Positions 1 to 8,347 of a stretch of DNA of 64,000 nt are shown in pieces. Numbering within the stretch: the stretch's first letter is position 1; every line of letters starts with the position of its first letter. The stretch spans positions 310,001 to 374,000 of the forward strand of contig NZ_RBAK01000001.1 in the NCBI RefSeq assembly GCF_003626595.1, written 5' to 3'. Under the pieces are notes generated by a model. The model was not told the origin of the DNA, did no database searches, and saw only the letters and a list, made by a program, of their open reading frames with translations. The DNA is from Micromonospora endolithica (lineage in GTDB: Bacteria > Actinomycetota > Actinomycetes > Mycobacteriales > Micromonosporaceae). The position numbers were made by a program, and so were the translations under genes.

Positions 1-95
1 CACCGAGGCGCCATCCCACGCTGGCCGCCGATGCTTCGGTGGGTACGACTATGTTAGTCACTAGATGGCCCCTTTGCCGGTTTCCGGACAGGGGT

Positions 96-136
96 GACGG
101 CGGTCGCCGGTCAGGGAAGTGCCGGCGACCGCCGTC
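96..136 (-). terminator. Hairpin terminator of the permease gene
   Basis: A perfect 15-bp inverted repeat (arms 96-110 and 122-136, 11-nt loop) lies just beyond the permease stop codon at 142. It has no clear T-run, as is usual for GC-rich actinomycete terminators. Bases 1-95 show no gene or other recognisable site. Confidence 0.7.
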
Positions 137-141
137 GAGCG

Positions 142-1539
142 TCACCGCTCGCTGGGGGGACGGCTTCGGGTGGAAGCAGAGATCCCGGCACCCGGATTCA
201 TGAGGTTGTACGCCCGGCGGGGTTGGACATCTACCACTGCGATTCGCCGTGACGTCGTACCCGCGGTGGGCCTCGCCACCGGAGTACCGGCCGGCAGGTC
301 GCGAGGCGCCGGGTGGTAGCGCCGCCACGCCATGGCCGCGACGGCAACCGCCGCCGGAAGGACCACCAGAGCACCTCCGCACACGACGACTCCGCCGACG
401 ACAGCCGCACCCACGGCCGCGCCACTGCGGATCAGCGGTGAGCCGAGGAGTCGTACTGCTGCGGCGAGCCCGAGCAGGGTGACCGATGCCACGAGGACCG
501 AGAACGCGCGCATCAGCAGGTCCACGTCCACGACAGTCGGTGCGGCCAGCGCCGCGACGGCGACCACTGCCGCGCAGCTCGCTTGCACCGCGAGGCTGCG
601 CCGCGGTACTCCGTCGACACCGGTGACGCCGAACCAGGCCGGGAAGGCGCCGTCGCGGCCCAGCGCCGCGCCGGCGCGTGCCGCGGCGGCGATGAAGGTG
701 AAGCAGGCGCCGAAGGTCAGCAGCAGCGCGCACAGCGCAGCCGCCGCCGCTGCGCCGCCGCCGGCCTGCGGGCCGAGTAGGCGCAGCAGCGGCACTTCGT
801 TCTGCCCGGCGGACGCGCCGAGCACACCGACGGTGCAGATCGCCAGCCCGGCGTACAGCACCGCGATGATGCTCACACTTGCGGTAGCCACGATCGGCAG
901 CTGGCGGCGGGGGTGCGCGAATTCGCCCGCCAGGTGAGCGGCGGCTTCCCATCCGCAGATCGCGACGAAGAGCACCGCGGCGGCGCTGGCGATACCCGGG
1001 AGGCCCTGCGGGGCGAACGGTGTGAACCGGCTGGCCGCGATGTGCGGCACCGACACGACGATCACCGTGACCAGGAGCGCGCAGAGACCACCGGTGAGCG
1101 CCAGATGTAGGCGGCCGGACAGATGCAGCCCGACAAGGTTCATCGCGTATGCCGCCGCGAGCATGACGGCGGCGATCCCTGCCGCGGCGTCCGGCCCGGT
1201 GTCCAGCGCGGTGGCGGCGTAGCGGGCGCCGGCCATGGCGCCGGCGACCATGCCCATCGGCACCGCCGTGTAGAACCACCACCCGACAACGGTTCCGGCT
1301 TTGGGTCCGAACGCCCGTCGGGTGAAGGTGGCCACCCCGCCGGAGTCGGGGTATCGGATGCCGAGGGCGGTGAACGCCGCCGCGATCGGCACCGACACGG
1401 CCAGCATGGCAGCCCAGGCCAGCAGCGACGCCGGACCGGCGGCGTGCACGGCGAGCGCGGGAAGCACCAACACGCCGGGCCCGAGCACCGCCCCGACGTA
1501 CAGGGCGGCGCCCCGAGCCACACCAATGCGCGCGGTCAC
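142..1539 (-). CDS. APC-superfamily amino acid permease
   Basis: Integral membrane transporter of 465 residues with about twelve hydrophobic segments. The N-terminal glycine-rich helix (GAVLGPGVLVLPALA) matches the substrate-binding first helix of APC-family amino acid/polyamine transporters. The last 55 residues are a polar cytoplasmic tail. It probably moves an amino acid or amine by proton or antiport coupling; the substrate cannot be read from sequence. The start at 1539 overlaps the stop of the MarR gene by 4 nt, so the two are translationally coupled and the regulator probably responds to the transported compound. The pair ends a long co-directional run of conjugation genes, so it may be cargo of the mobile element. 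Confidence 0.85.
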   Translation of the reverse strand: MTARIGVARGAALYVGAVLGPGVLVLPALAVHAAGPASLLAWAAMLAVSVPIAAAFTALGIRYPDSGGVATFTRRAFGPKAGTVVGWWFYTAVPMGMVAGAMAGARYAATALDTGPDAAAGIAAVMLAAAYAMNLVGLHLSGRLHLALTGGLCALLVTVIVVSVPHIAASRFTPFAPQGLPGIASAAAVLFVAICGWEAAAHLAGEFAHPRRQLPIVATASVSIIAVLYAGLAICTVGVLGASAGQNEVPLLRLLGPQAGGGAAAAAALCALLLTFGACFTFIAAAARAGAALGRDGAFPAWFGVTGVDGVPRRSLAVQASCAAVVAVAALAAPTVVDVDLLMRAFSVLVASVTLLGLAAAVRLLGSPLIRSGAAVGAAVVGGVVVCGGALVVLPAAVAVAAMAWRRYHPAPRDLPAGTPVARPTAGTTSRRIAVVDVQPRRAYNLMNPGAGISASTRSRPPSER

Positions 1540-2069
1540 CGGGCCGCGCCCGGCTCGCCGGTGGTGCTGTCCTGCTGCGAGCGGGTGGCCAGGGCCCGCA
1601 GAACTCGGGCCAGGCTCTCCCCCGACGGCATGCCCGGCTCGCCGAACAGCCGCGCCTGCTCGGCCTCGACCGGGCCTTGGACGCGGCGAGCCAGGTCCAT
1701 ACCGGCCTGGGTCGGGCGAAGAACTACCCGCCGCCGGTCGCCCTCCTGCAGTTCCCGGCGCACCAGCCCTCGGTCAACGAGCGACACGAGAGCGTTGGTC
1801 AGGGTGGCCTTGGCGATTCCCACCTCGGCGGCGGCCGCGCGTGTTTCAACCGCCCGACGCGCGCACACCAACACGAGCACGTCGTAAGTGGTCCAGGTCA
1901 ACCCTTCATCGCGCAGCACATCGCGTTCAATTTGGGCGCGCAGTGTGTTGGCGGTGCGGACCAGCTGCGCCAGCGGCCCCGGCCGCGGCGTCGGCATCCG
2001 AGCGGCGTTGACCGGCGGTCGGTAGACCCCGGCGACTCGTCGTGGGCGGCGGTCCGTGGCGGCGCTCAC
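1536..2069 (-). CDS. MarR-family transcriptional regulator
   Basis: Winged-helix regulator of about 177 residues. The central block (LTWTTYDVLVLVC, then AAAEVGIAKATLTNALVSLVDRGLVRR, then a basic wing EGDRRRVVLRPT) is the standard MarR DNA-binding fold, and the flanking helices would form the dimer. The GTG at 2069 is preferred because it overlaps the stop of the upstream 47-codon ORF as GTGA, the coupling used throughout this run. GTG 2078 and ATG 1997 (MPTPRPGPL, just before the family core) are alternatives. It overlaps the permease start by 4 nt and is likely a ligand-responsive repressor of that gene. Confidence 0.85.
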   Translation of the reverse strand: MSAATDRRPRRVAGVYRPPVNAARMPTPRPGPLAQLVRTANTLRAQIERDVLRDEGLTWTTYDVLVLVCARRAVETRAAAAEVGIAKATLTNALVSLVDRGLVRRELQEGDRRRVVLRPTQAGMDLARRVQGPVEAEQARLFGEPGMPSGESLARVLRALATRSQQDSTTGEPGAAR

Positions 2070-2209
2070 AGCATCCACCTGCGCCGTGCTGGGCGCCGGT
2101 TGGGCTTGCGGTTGCGGCGCTGGCCGATCTGGCCGCCGCGGTCGGTCGGCGGCGGCGGTTGCGGCGCCGGCCGGCGCGGACGCTCGGTGTCCTCATCCTC
2201 GTCGTACAT
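2066..2209 (-). CDS. Small charged protein, 47 residues
   Basis: This ORF fills the gap between the M23 hydrolase and the MarR gene. It starts at ATG 2209 behind a good ribosome site (GGGGAGAAG, 3 nt spacing) and ends in TGA at 2066, sharing GTGA with the regulator start. The product has an acidic head (MYDEDEDTE), a proline-rich centre and a basic tail (RRNRKPNRRPARRRW). No family is recognised. Coupling and the ribosome site argue that it is translated. The basic tail could bind nucleic acid or membrane, which is inference. Confidence 0.5.
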   Translation of the reverse strand: MYDEDEDTERPRRPAPQPPPPTDRGGQIGQRRNRKPNRRPARRRWML

Positions 2210-2263
2210 GTCTTCTCCCCCGTGCTGTGGCTGATGACCTGCCTGCCGTCTTCTGCTGACGCC

Positions 2264-3349
2264 TCACCTCCTTCCGCCAAGTGCCGCGCCGCGTTGACGC
2301 ATGAACGGCACCGGGTCGGTGGAGTTGGAGTTGTCCAGGTCGCACCGCGACCCGGAACAGACCCGCTGGTGGGTTTGGAAGTGCAGGTGCGGACCGGAAG
2401 AGTGGCCGCTGGTGCCGACCAGGCCGATCCGCTGGCCGGCCTGCACGGTCTCCCCTTCGGTGACGTCGGGCCGGCGGATCATGTGGCAGTACCGGGTGCC
2501 ATACCCGTCGGCGTGCACGAGGTCGACGTACCAGCCGCACCCCCGGGTGGCGGGGCTGCCGTCGATGTCGCAGTTGCCGGTGCTCGGGTCGCAGCCCGCC
2601 CACGCCACCTGCCCGCCGCTGGCCGCGTGGATGACGGTGTTGCGCGGCACGCTCAGGTCGACACCGGCGTGCAATCTGCCGTTACGCGGCCCGTAGCCGC
2701 TTCCCACCGCGGCGCGTAGCGGCACCGTCCACCCCGACGCCCCCACCGTCGCCGGCCCGCCCGGGCATCGGGCGAGGCTTGCCCCGGGCAGGTCGGCGAC
2801 CGATTCGACGCCCGCCACCGCGCCGACGACCTGCTCGGCTTCGTGCTCGTACTCGCCGTACTTGTCGGGGAACGCGGAGACCTGGACGCGTTGCGCGGCG
2901 ACGGTCAACGGCAGGCTCTCCCACCCGTTGATGCGCTGCAGCTTGTCGTAGAACTTCGAGGCGGCGTAGACGGGGTCGAGGATTTGCGCGGGCGTGCCCC
3001 ATCCCTGGCTGGGGCGCTGCTGGAACAGCCCGAGGGAGTCGCGGTCACCGCCGCGCAGGTTCCGCAGGCTCGATTCCACCATCGCCGTGGCCACCGCGAT
3101 GACCCACCCCCGGGCCGGCACACCTAGCTGCCGTCCCACGGCGACGATCTGCGCGGCGTTGCCGACCTGCTCGGCGTTCCACCGCCCCACCTGCCCGACA
3201 CCGCCGGTGGCTGGTTGCTGCGACGGATCCGCGGCGGTGCACGCCGCTGCGGGAGCGTCGTCGGTGAGCACCACCGTCAGCGGCAGTCCGCACAGCAGCA
3301 GAAGCGCGGCTGTGACCGCCACACCGAGCGCGACCTGTCCGCGTTTCAC
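2264..3349 (-). CDS. Conjugation cell-wall hydrolase: transglycosylase-like plus M23 peptidase domain
   Basis: A 361-residue membrane-anchored peptidoglycan hydrolase that would open the cell wall for the transfer channel. Residues 7-28 form an N-terminal membrane anchor. A lysozyme-like segment follows (AVATAMVESSLRNL with catalytic-type Glu, then DSLGLFQQRPSQGWG). The C-terminal M23 metallopeptidase domain shows the zinc ligands HAGVD and GPHLHF and the motif YCHM. Two wall-cutting domains in one protein are common in Gram-positive conjugation systems. GTG 3349 is chosen because it overlaps the lipoprotein stop as GTGA; the longer open frame upstream is a shadow of the lipoprotein gene. Confidence 0.85.
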   Translation of the reverse strand: MKRGQVALGVAVTAALLLLCGLPLTVVLTDDAPAAACTAADPSQQPATGGVGQVGRWNAEQVGNAAQIVAVGRQLGVPARGWVIAVATAMVESSLRNLRGGDRDSLGLFQQRPSQGWGTPAQILDPVYAASKFYDKLQRINGWESLPLTVAAQRVQVSAFPDKYGEYEHEAEQVVGAVAGVESVADLPGASLARCPGGPATVGASGWTVPLRAAVGSGYGPRNGRLHAGVDLSVPRNTVIHAASGGQVAWAGCDPSTGNCDIDGSPATRGCGWYVDLVHADGYGTRYCHMIRRPDVTEGETVQAGQRIGLVGTSGHSSGPHLHFQTHQRVCSGSRCDLDNSNSTDPVPFMRQRGAALGGRR

Positions 3350-3852
3350 CGGGTCGCAGCCTCCTCGCGGACGCCGAGCGTGGCGACGAGCCACCGGTCG
3401 CCGCTGCGCACACACACCACCCGCAGCATCCCGGCGTCGGTGGGAACGTCGACGTCGGTTCGCTCGGCGGTGGCCGCCGCCGCCCGACCCGGACCGGTGA
3501 TCCGGGTCGCGGGCACGTTCGCCGGGTTCACCGTGGCCAGCAGGTCCGCGTAGGCGGCGACGGAGTAGGGGCGCACGCCCGCCCACCATCGGTCGGCGGG
3601 CAGCTCGGGGCGGGCCCAGGCCCGCACGAACCGCACGGCGGTGGTCGTCGCTGCCGGATCGGCAGTGCCGGAGGCGGCCGGCAGGACACCGTCGGGATCG
3701 GGGGCCAGCGTCCGAGCCCGCGCCGCCGGTTCGGTAGACGGTCCGCCAGCGGGTGCGCTGGCGGTTGGAGCGGGCCCGGTCGACGTACACGCGGTGAGCA
3801 ACAGCGTGGCCACCCCCGCGATGGCCGCCCTGACACCGTGACGTCGACTCAC
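3346..3852 (-). CDS. Predicted lipoprotein of the conjugation operon
   Basis: A 168-residue exported protein with a lipoprotein signal peptide: basic start, hydrophobic core and lipobox LTAC with the acylated Cys at position 22. A Ala/Pro/Thr-rich linker follows. The mature part (ATTTAVRFVRAWARPELPAD onward) has the size and NTF2-like look of small periplasmic-type VirB8/TcpC-related domains, but the family is not certain. It overlaps its neighbours by 4 nt on both sides, so it is made together with the wall hydrolase and probably sits on the outer membrane face near the channel. Confidence 0.7.
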   Translation of the reverse strand: MSRRHGVRAAIAGVATLLLTACTSTGPAPTASAPAGGPSTEPAARARTLAPDPDGVLPAASGTADPAATTTAVRFVRAWARPELPADRWWAGVRPYSVAAYADLLATVNPANVPATRITGPGRAAAATAERTDVDVPTDAGMLRVVCVRSGDRWLVATLGVREEAATR

Positions 3853-4070
3853 CGCGGCTCCTCGGGCGGGACCGGCTCGGCGGGCGCACCGAGCGCGGTG
3901 TTGAGGTGCTGGCCCAGCAGACGCACCTGGTGATGGATGTCCACGAGTTGCGGGCGTGCTTGCGGATCGCGGGTCACCACGTCGACGAGAGCGTCGATGT
4001 CGTGGCGCAGCCGCTCCAGGCCGGCGCCGATGCGATCCATCGGCGCCTTCGCGGTCCGTGCGGTGCTCAT
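3849..4070 (-). CDS. Small helical protein of unknown function, conjugation operon
   Basis: A 73-residue soluble protein. ATG 4070 is chosen because it overlaps the upstream stop as ATGA; the frame extends further but the extra part reads like shadow sequence. It looks largely helical (MDRIGAGLERLRHDIDALVDVV, then LVDIHHQVRLLGQHL) and ends in a proline-rich tail. No domain is recognised. Its tight coupling on both sides suggests a stoichiometric partner of the transfer apparatus, which is inference. Confidence 0.6.
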   Translation of the reverse strand: MSTARTAKAPMDRIGAGLERLRHDIDALVDVVTRDPQARPQLVDIHHQVRLLGQHLNTALGAPAEPVPPEEPR

Positions 4071-4327
4071 TCGTCCACGTCGCGGGTGTAGTCCCCGTCG
4101 AGGTGCCCGTCGCTGGCCCAGTCCAGCTCCGTCTCCCGCCGCGTCATCTCGTCCAGTTCCGCCCATTGCTGCCTGTCCTCCTGCTGGTCGTCGCGCCAGT
4201 CGTGGCGCGCGTCGTGAAACTCGGCGATGTACTCCTGCAGGGTGTCAACGCCCGTACGCAGCCCGAACAGGGCCGCTTCGAAGCGTTGCCAGTCCCAGAC
4301 GCTGGTGACCTCGGCTGGCTGCGTCAT
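4067..4327 (-). CDS. Small acidic protein of unknown function, conjugation operon
   Basis: An 86-residue, strongly acidic soluble protein rich in Trp, Asp and Glu (WRDDQQEDRQQWAELDEM). It has no signal peptide or membrane segment and is probably helical. It starts at ATG 4327, overlapping the previous stop by 4 nt, and its own stop overlaps the next start. No family is recognised. The acidic, tryptophan-rich composition suggests protein-protein contact, perhaps with the neighbouring coupling ATPase. Confidence 0.6.
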   Translation of the reverse strand: MTQPAEVTSVWDWQRFEAALFGLRTGVDTLQEYIAEFHDARHDWRDDQQEDRQQWAELDEMTRRETELDWASDGHLDGDYTRDVDE

Positions 4328-4920
4328 GTCGTCCCTCCTTGCGGTTGCGCCGTCGTGCGTGGCCGGACACCGATGTCATCGGTGACAGCCCGCTCGGCGT
4401 CGTCCGGCCACGGCTGCGACCAGATGGTGTCGCCGCTGCGGGGTGTGTGGTGGCCGTGCCGGCAGCGGGTGGTGTCCCATGCCTGCCAGCGGTGCCGGGC
4501 GCGGTGCAGCGCCTCGTGCCAGCGCAGCGGTGCGTCCGGGTCGGCCTTGCCCGAGTAGGCGTGGTGCCAGGACACGCTCAGCGCGGTCAGCTCTTCCACC
4601 AGCGCCGGGTGCGCCGGCCAGCACGCCCCGAGGTCCTGGGCCAGGCCGTAGCGGTCCACGAGCCACCGCGTCCACGTGACCAGCCACGCCCACAGCTGCC
4701 GCGCGGCATCGGCGTCCAGGTCGCGCCAGCAGTAGCCCGCCGGCGCCCACCCGCCCGGTGCATCGAGCGTGTCGACGCGGTCGGTGAGAGCGACGTGCGC
4801 CTCGGCGAGCTGCTCGACGCTGCCGCGCAGGGTGTCGATGAGTTCGGCGAGCTCCGCAAGCGCCCGCTGCTCCTCCGATGCTTGCTGCGGCAGCTCGAAC
4901 TGGAATGCGCGCTGCGTCAT
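4324..4920 (-). CDS. Conjugation-operon protein of unknown function (DUF4913-like)
   Basis: A 198-residue soluble protein. Residues 1-60 are predicted helical (SEEQRALAELAELIDTLRGS, then AHVALTDRVDTL). The rest is rich in Trp and His (GYCWRDLDADAARQLWAWLVTW, WHHAYSGKADPDAPLRWHEALHRARHRW). This Trp-rich block resembles a family often found next to the coupling ATPase in actinobacterial integrative elements; the DUF4913 name is a tentative recollection. ATG 4920 overlaps the stop of the coupling protein gene as ATGA, which fixes the start. The much longer open frame upstream is antisense-type shadow. Confidence 0.65.
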   Translation of the reverse strand: MTQRAFQFELPQQASEEQRALAELAELIDTLRGSVEQLAEAHVALTDRVDTLDAPGGWAPAGYCWRDLDADAARQLWAWLVTWTRWLVDRYGLAQDLGACWPAHPALVEELTALSVSWHHAYSGKADPDAPLRWHEALHRARHRWQAWDTTRCRHGHHTPRSGDTIWSQPWPDDAERAVTDDIGVRPRTTAQPQGGTT

Positions 4921-6773
4921 CAGGAACGCCGCCTTTCGAGGCGGGCGGTGAACGCGGCCTGCGCGGCGCGGAACCGGTCGGCGTCCGGGCGTTCCCACCA
5001 TGCCGGCTGGACCACTTCGACGGGGGGCATGTTCCCGAGCAGCACCAGGGCGTGGCCGGCGGGCAGGGTGCGCAGCTCGGCGAGGTCGAGCAGGTTCTCT
5101 CGGCGGCTGTTCTCCTGCACGCTGGCGCGCCCGCCGCCCCAGGACGCCGCCGACGTCACTTCCTGCACCTGCCCGAGCAGCGACTGTGCGTCCTTGAGCG
5201 CGGACACATCCTGCATGCCGCCCATGACGAAGCGGGCGTTCACGCCGTCGCGCAGGGCCTGGCCGCCGTCGCGTCCCCACCGCTGCTGCAACTGGTGGGT
5301 GTTCTGGCAGCACAGCGACAGGGCGATACCGGAGCCGCCGCCCTCGGACACCAGCTCGGGTAGCGACGGCAGCGGCGCGATGTTGGTGATCTCGTCTCCG
5401 ACTAGATACAGGCAGGGCTCGACCCGGCCGCCCACGGCAACCAGCGCGCGTTGCAGGGTGCGGTAGATGATGTCTTCGGCGATGGCGGCGAACAGCGGCG
5501 CGACCAGCGACTGCCCGCTGCGGGTGCCGACCAGGTAGAGGGTGCCGGAGGCGTCCAGCCACGGCTCCGGCCGGAACTGCTGCCCGCGTGGCGGGGAGCA
5601 GGCGTGCAGGATCCGCGGGTTGCTGAACGCGTCCAGCGCGCCGAAGACGACGGACTGGATGGCGTCTCGGCTGCGTCCGGTGGATTCGCGGTGAAACGCC
5701 AACCGGTCGGCCCACACCGTCTGCTGGTGGTGGCGAAGGATCCGTTCCGCCCGAGCGTCGCTGGGATTGGCCGCCCAGCCAGCGACGTCGGTCAGGGTGG
5801 TCTTCTCGTCGAGGGCGGCGGCGTGGAGTAGCCCGCGAATGATGGACGCGGCTTGGTCTTGGAAGTATTGGCCGTTCTCGACGTCGGCCTTGAGGCCGGC
5901 GCCGGCGGCGAACCCTTTCGCCCGAAGCGCGGCGATGTCGGGATCCTCCGCGCCCTCGATCGGGGACCACCGCAGCCGGGGAACCCCGGGAAGCTGTCCC
6001 TGCGGTTCGAAGATCCACGTCGGGCCGATCTGCGCGCGCAGGTCGTAGGTGACGGCGGCGACGTCGAGGCGGGTGGAGGTGGTGATGACCGCGCCGCGGG
6101 CGTCCGCGACCCGGGGCACGACGTAGCGGCTTGTCTTGCCCGCGAAGCGGGCCGCGCCGGCGAGCAGTTCGGTGTATTCGTTGGCCAGGTACAGCGGCTC
6201 CCCGGTGAGCGCGTGGTCGCCCAGGCGCCGCGCCACCTCCAGCGGATCGGCGCGACGCCGGGTCTTGGCCTGCACGATCTCGGGGCGGTCGGTCTCCCGG
6301 ATGGTCAGCGCGGGACGCAGCACGTCGACGCGGCGCAGCACCGCCGCAGCGGTCACGACCTGGTCGAGGTCCTTGCGGCGAGCGAATCCGTGCCGCTGCA
6401 CCCGTCGCTGCGCGACGCGGACCGCCGGCACCGCGAGGCCCACGACGGCGGCGCTGAGCAGCACGAGCCACAGCACGTACAGCAGGCTGGTCGGTGGCAG
6501 GTCCGCGCGGGCGGCGGCGGGCCACGCCGCAGCGGGGTCCCCGCCGTTGAGGATCATCCGGACGGCGATGCCGGGCGCGTCCGTCGGGGAGGTGTCCGGC
6601 CAGGCCGCGTGGGTGAGCAGGCCGCCGAGCTGCCCGGCCAGCCACAGCGTGCAGGTGCCCAGCACGACGAGCGTCGCGGCGATGCCCAGCAGCGCCAGCC
6701 GGGCGAGGATGTCGGCTCGCGGCATGCCGCGCTTGGGCAGCCGGTGCCCGGGGGACATGAGGGAGCCGGCCAT
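4920..6773 (-). CDS. VirD4/TraG-type coupling ATPase of a type IV secretion system
   Basis: A 617-residue membrane ATPase that would bring the relaxase-DNA complex to the transfer channel. Two N-terminal membrane segments (about residues 22-50 and 96-120) precede a cytoplasmic motor domain. The Walker A is atypical (GAARFAGKTS, Lys at about 213) and the Walker B is LYLVGDE at about 455-461. A TraD/TraG-like C-terminal region contains CCQNTHQLQQRWG. The start ATG 6773 overlaps the VirB4-like stop. This architecture sets the element apart from classic actinomycete elements that use a single FtsK-like TraB translocase. Confidence 0.85.
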   Translation of the reverse strand: MAGSLMSPGHRLPKRGMPRADILARLALLGIAATLVVLGTCTLWLAGQLGGLLTHAAWPDTSPTDAPGIAVRMILNGGDPAAAWPAAARADLPPTSLLYVLWLVLLSAAVVGLAVPAVRVAQRRVQRHGFARRKDLDQVVTAAAVLRRVDVLRPALTIRETDRPEIVQAKTRRRADPLEVARRLGDHALTGEPLYLANEYTELLAGAARFAGKTSRYVVPRVADARGAVITTSTRLDVAAVTYDLRAQIGPTWIFEPQGQLPGVPRLRWSPIEGAEDPDIAALRAKGFAAGAGLKADVENGQYFQDQAASIIRGLLHAAALDEKTTLTDVAGWAANPSDARAERILRHHQQTVWADRLAFHRESTGRSRDAIQSVVFGALDAFSNPRILHACSPPRGQQFRPEPWLDASGTLYLVGTRSGQSLVAPLFAAIAEDIIYRTLQRALVAVGGRVEPCLYLVGDEITNIAPLPSLPELVSEGGGSGIALSLCCQNTHQLQQRWGRDGGQALRDGVNARFVMGGMQDVSALKDAQSLLGQVQEVTSAASWGGGRASVQENSRRENLLDLAELRTLPAGHALVLLGNMPPVEVVQPAWWERPDADRFRAAQAAFTARLERRRS

Positions 6774-8347
6774 CACGGCACCTGCCCCACCGCGGCGGAC
6801 TCCCGCGCCTCGTACTCCGCGTCGGTCAGCTCCCGCCCTTGCCGATCCGGGTCGACGCGCATGCGGCTGTCGGTGTCGACCATCGCCTTCTCCACCCGGG
6901 AGAGCTGGTGTTTGACGACGTAGGAGCGCAGCCCGACCTTCCACAGCCCGAGGCCGCGCCGAAGGTGCAGCAGCAGGTTGGTTTCCACATCGGTGGTGCC
7001 CAAGAACTCGCGTGCGGCGTCCAGCGAGCCGGCGGCCTGGCGGTAGGACACCCGAACGCCGGTGTCCTCGATCAGCCCGCGGGCGATGCGGACCTGCTCG
7101 GAGTCGGCGCTGCCGCTGGCCGCAAGGTCCGAGAATCGGTGGAAGGCCAGGATGTTTTCTGTGCCCAGCGCGCGGGCGAGTTTCAGTTGCTCGCGCATCC
7201 GCCGCACCAGGCCGAGGTGGCGGGTGATCAGGGCGAACTCGTCGTACAGGCACACCCTGGGTGGTGCGTCGGGGCGGGTCAGTTCCGCCTCCAGCCAGGA
7301 TTGGGCGCAGGTCATCGCCATCGCCGTCATCTGATCCGACGTGCGCACCGCCCGCAGGTCGAGGATCGCCCCCGGTTGGTCGAAGTCCACCGTCAGCGTC
7401 GCCGCAGCCGGAGCGTCGAAAATCCCGCCGAGGGCGCCCGTGATCAGCCGCTCCAGCGCGAGGCGGACCCGGCGGCTGTCGGCAGCGAACTGGTCGACCT
7501 GGTAGTGCACCCCGGCGAGGCGGTGCGCCCACGCCTGCGGATCACCCATCGCTCGTAGCACCAATGACAGGGTCGGGGTGGCCAGCCGGCCGGCGCTGGT
7601 GCCGTCATCGCCACGGGTCACCGCGTCGAGGGCGTATTCGGTCAGCGACCGCTCCGCCTCGCTCAACGGCCCGCCGAGCTGGATCTCCAGGAGTCCTTCG
7701 AGCAGCAGCAGCCGCCGGGCCCGCTGGATCTGCAGCCACTGCTCCTCCCTCTGCCCCGGCTGGCGGCGGATGCCGGCGAGGGGGTTCATCACCACGCCCG
7801 CACCGGGACCGATGCGTACCGGCCGGATCCCAGCGGCTTGGGCCAGGGCGTCGTATTCGCCTTTGACGTCAACGATGTAGAAGCGGGTGCCGAACGGGAT
7901 GCCCCGGAACGCGATGGTCTTGAGCAGCGACGACTTCGCCGATCCGATCTCGCCGGTGACCACCATGTTCGGGGCGCTGAGCACCCCGGCGCGGTACAGC
8001 TCCCGCATCGAGAACACGAACCCGGTCCGGGAGTACACCTCCTGCCCGATCAGCGGTCCGTCCACGCCGAGGCCGGGATCGGCGACAAACGGGTACACGC
8101 TGCACAGCTGCGCGCTGGTGGTGACCAGCGGCGGCAGCCGCAGCCTCCAGAACACCCGCCCCGCCGCGCGTCCGAGAGCGCCGCGCCCGTCGACCGGCGG
8201 CGGGCCCAGCAGCCGCTGCGATATCCGGCGCAGCGCGCGTTGCTCGCGCGCCAGGTCGGCCTGCGCCGCCGCGAGGTCCCTCCGCTGCGCAGCCTGTTCG
8301 ATGCGTTGCGTGAGCGATCCTTCTCGCCGCACCCGTGCCCGGCTCAC
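6773..8347 (-). CDS. VirB4-like conjugation ATPase
   Basis: A 524-residue soluble ATPase, probably the energy source for channel assembly. The Walker A is GEIGSAKSS (about residues 132-140), followed by FYIVDVKGEYDALA, a typical VirB4/HerA-type segment. The Walker B is CLYDEFAL. GTG 8347 is preferred because it overlaps the previous stop as GTGA; GTG 8356 in frame is also possible. The N-terminal 50 residues form a charged helix. Gene order VirB6-SCO6880-VirB4-VirD4 fits a type IV secretion operon. Confidence 0.85.
   Translation of the reverse strand: MSRARVRREGSLTQRIEQAAQRRDLAAAQADLAREQRALRRISQRLLGPPPVDGRGALGRAAGRVFWRLRLPPLVTTSAQLCSVYPFVADPGLGVDGPLIGQEVYSRTGFVFSMRELYRAGVLSAPNMVVTGEIGSAKSSLLKTIAFRGIPFGTRFYIVDVKGEYDALAQAAGIRPVRIGPGAGVVMNPLAGIRRQPGQREEQWLQIQRARRLLLLEGLLEIQLGGPLSEAERSLTEYALDAVTRGDDGTSAGRLATPTLSLVLRAMGDPQAWAHRLAGVHYQVDQFAADSRRVRLALERLITGALGGIFDAPAAATLTVDFDQPGAILDLRAVRTSDQMTAMAMTCAQSWLEAELTRPDAPPRVCLYDEFALITRHLGLVRRMREQLKLARALGTENILAFHRFSDLAASGSADSEQVRIARGLIEDTGVRVSYRQAAGSLDAAREFLGTTDVETNLLLHLRRGLGLWKVGLRSYVVKHQLSRVEKAMVDTDSRMRVDPDRQGRELTDAEYEARESAAVGQVP

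Noticed and set aside
1..2263. Left attachment site of the element
   Set aside because: No copy of the tRNA-Leu 3' end was seen by eye here; the left junction is more likely outside the window.
2264..3889. Full 541-codon frame as a longer wall hydrolase
   Set aside because: The first 180 codons overlap the lipoprotein gene in another frame and look like shadow sequence; GTG 3349 is coupled to that gene's stop and gives a clean membrane anchor.
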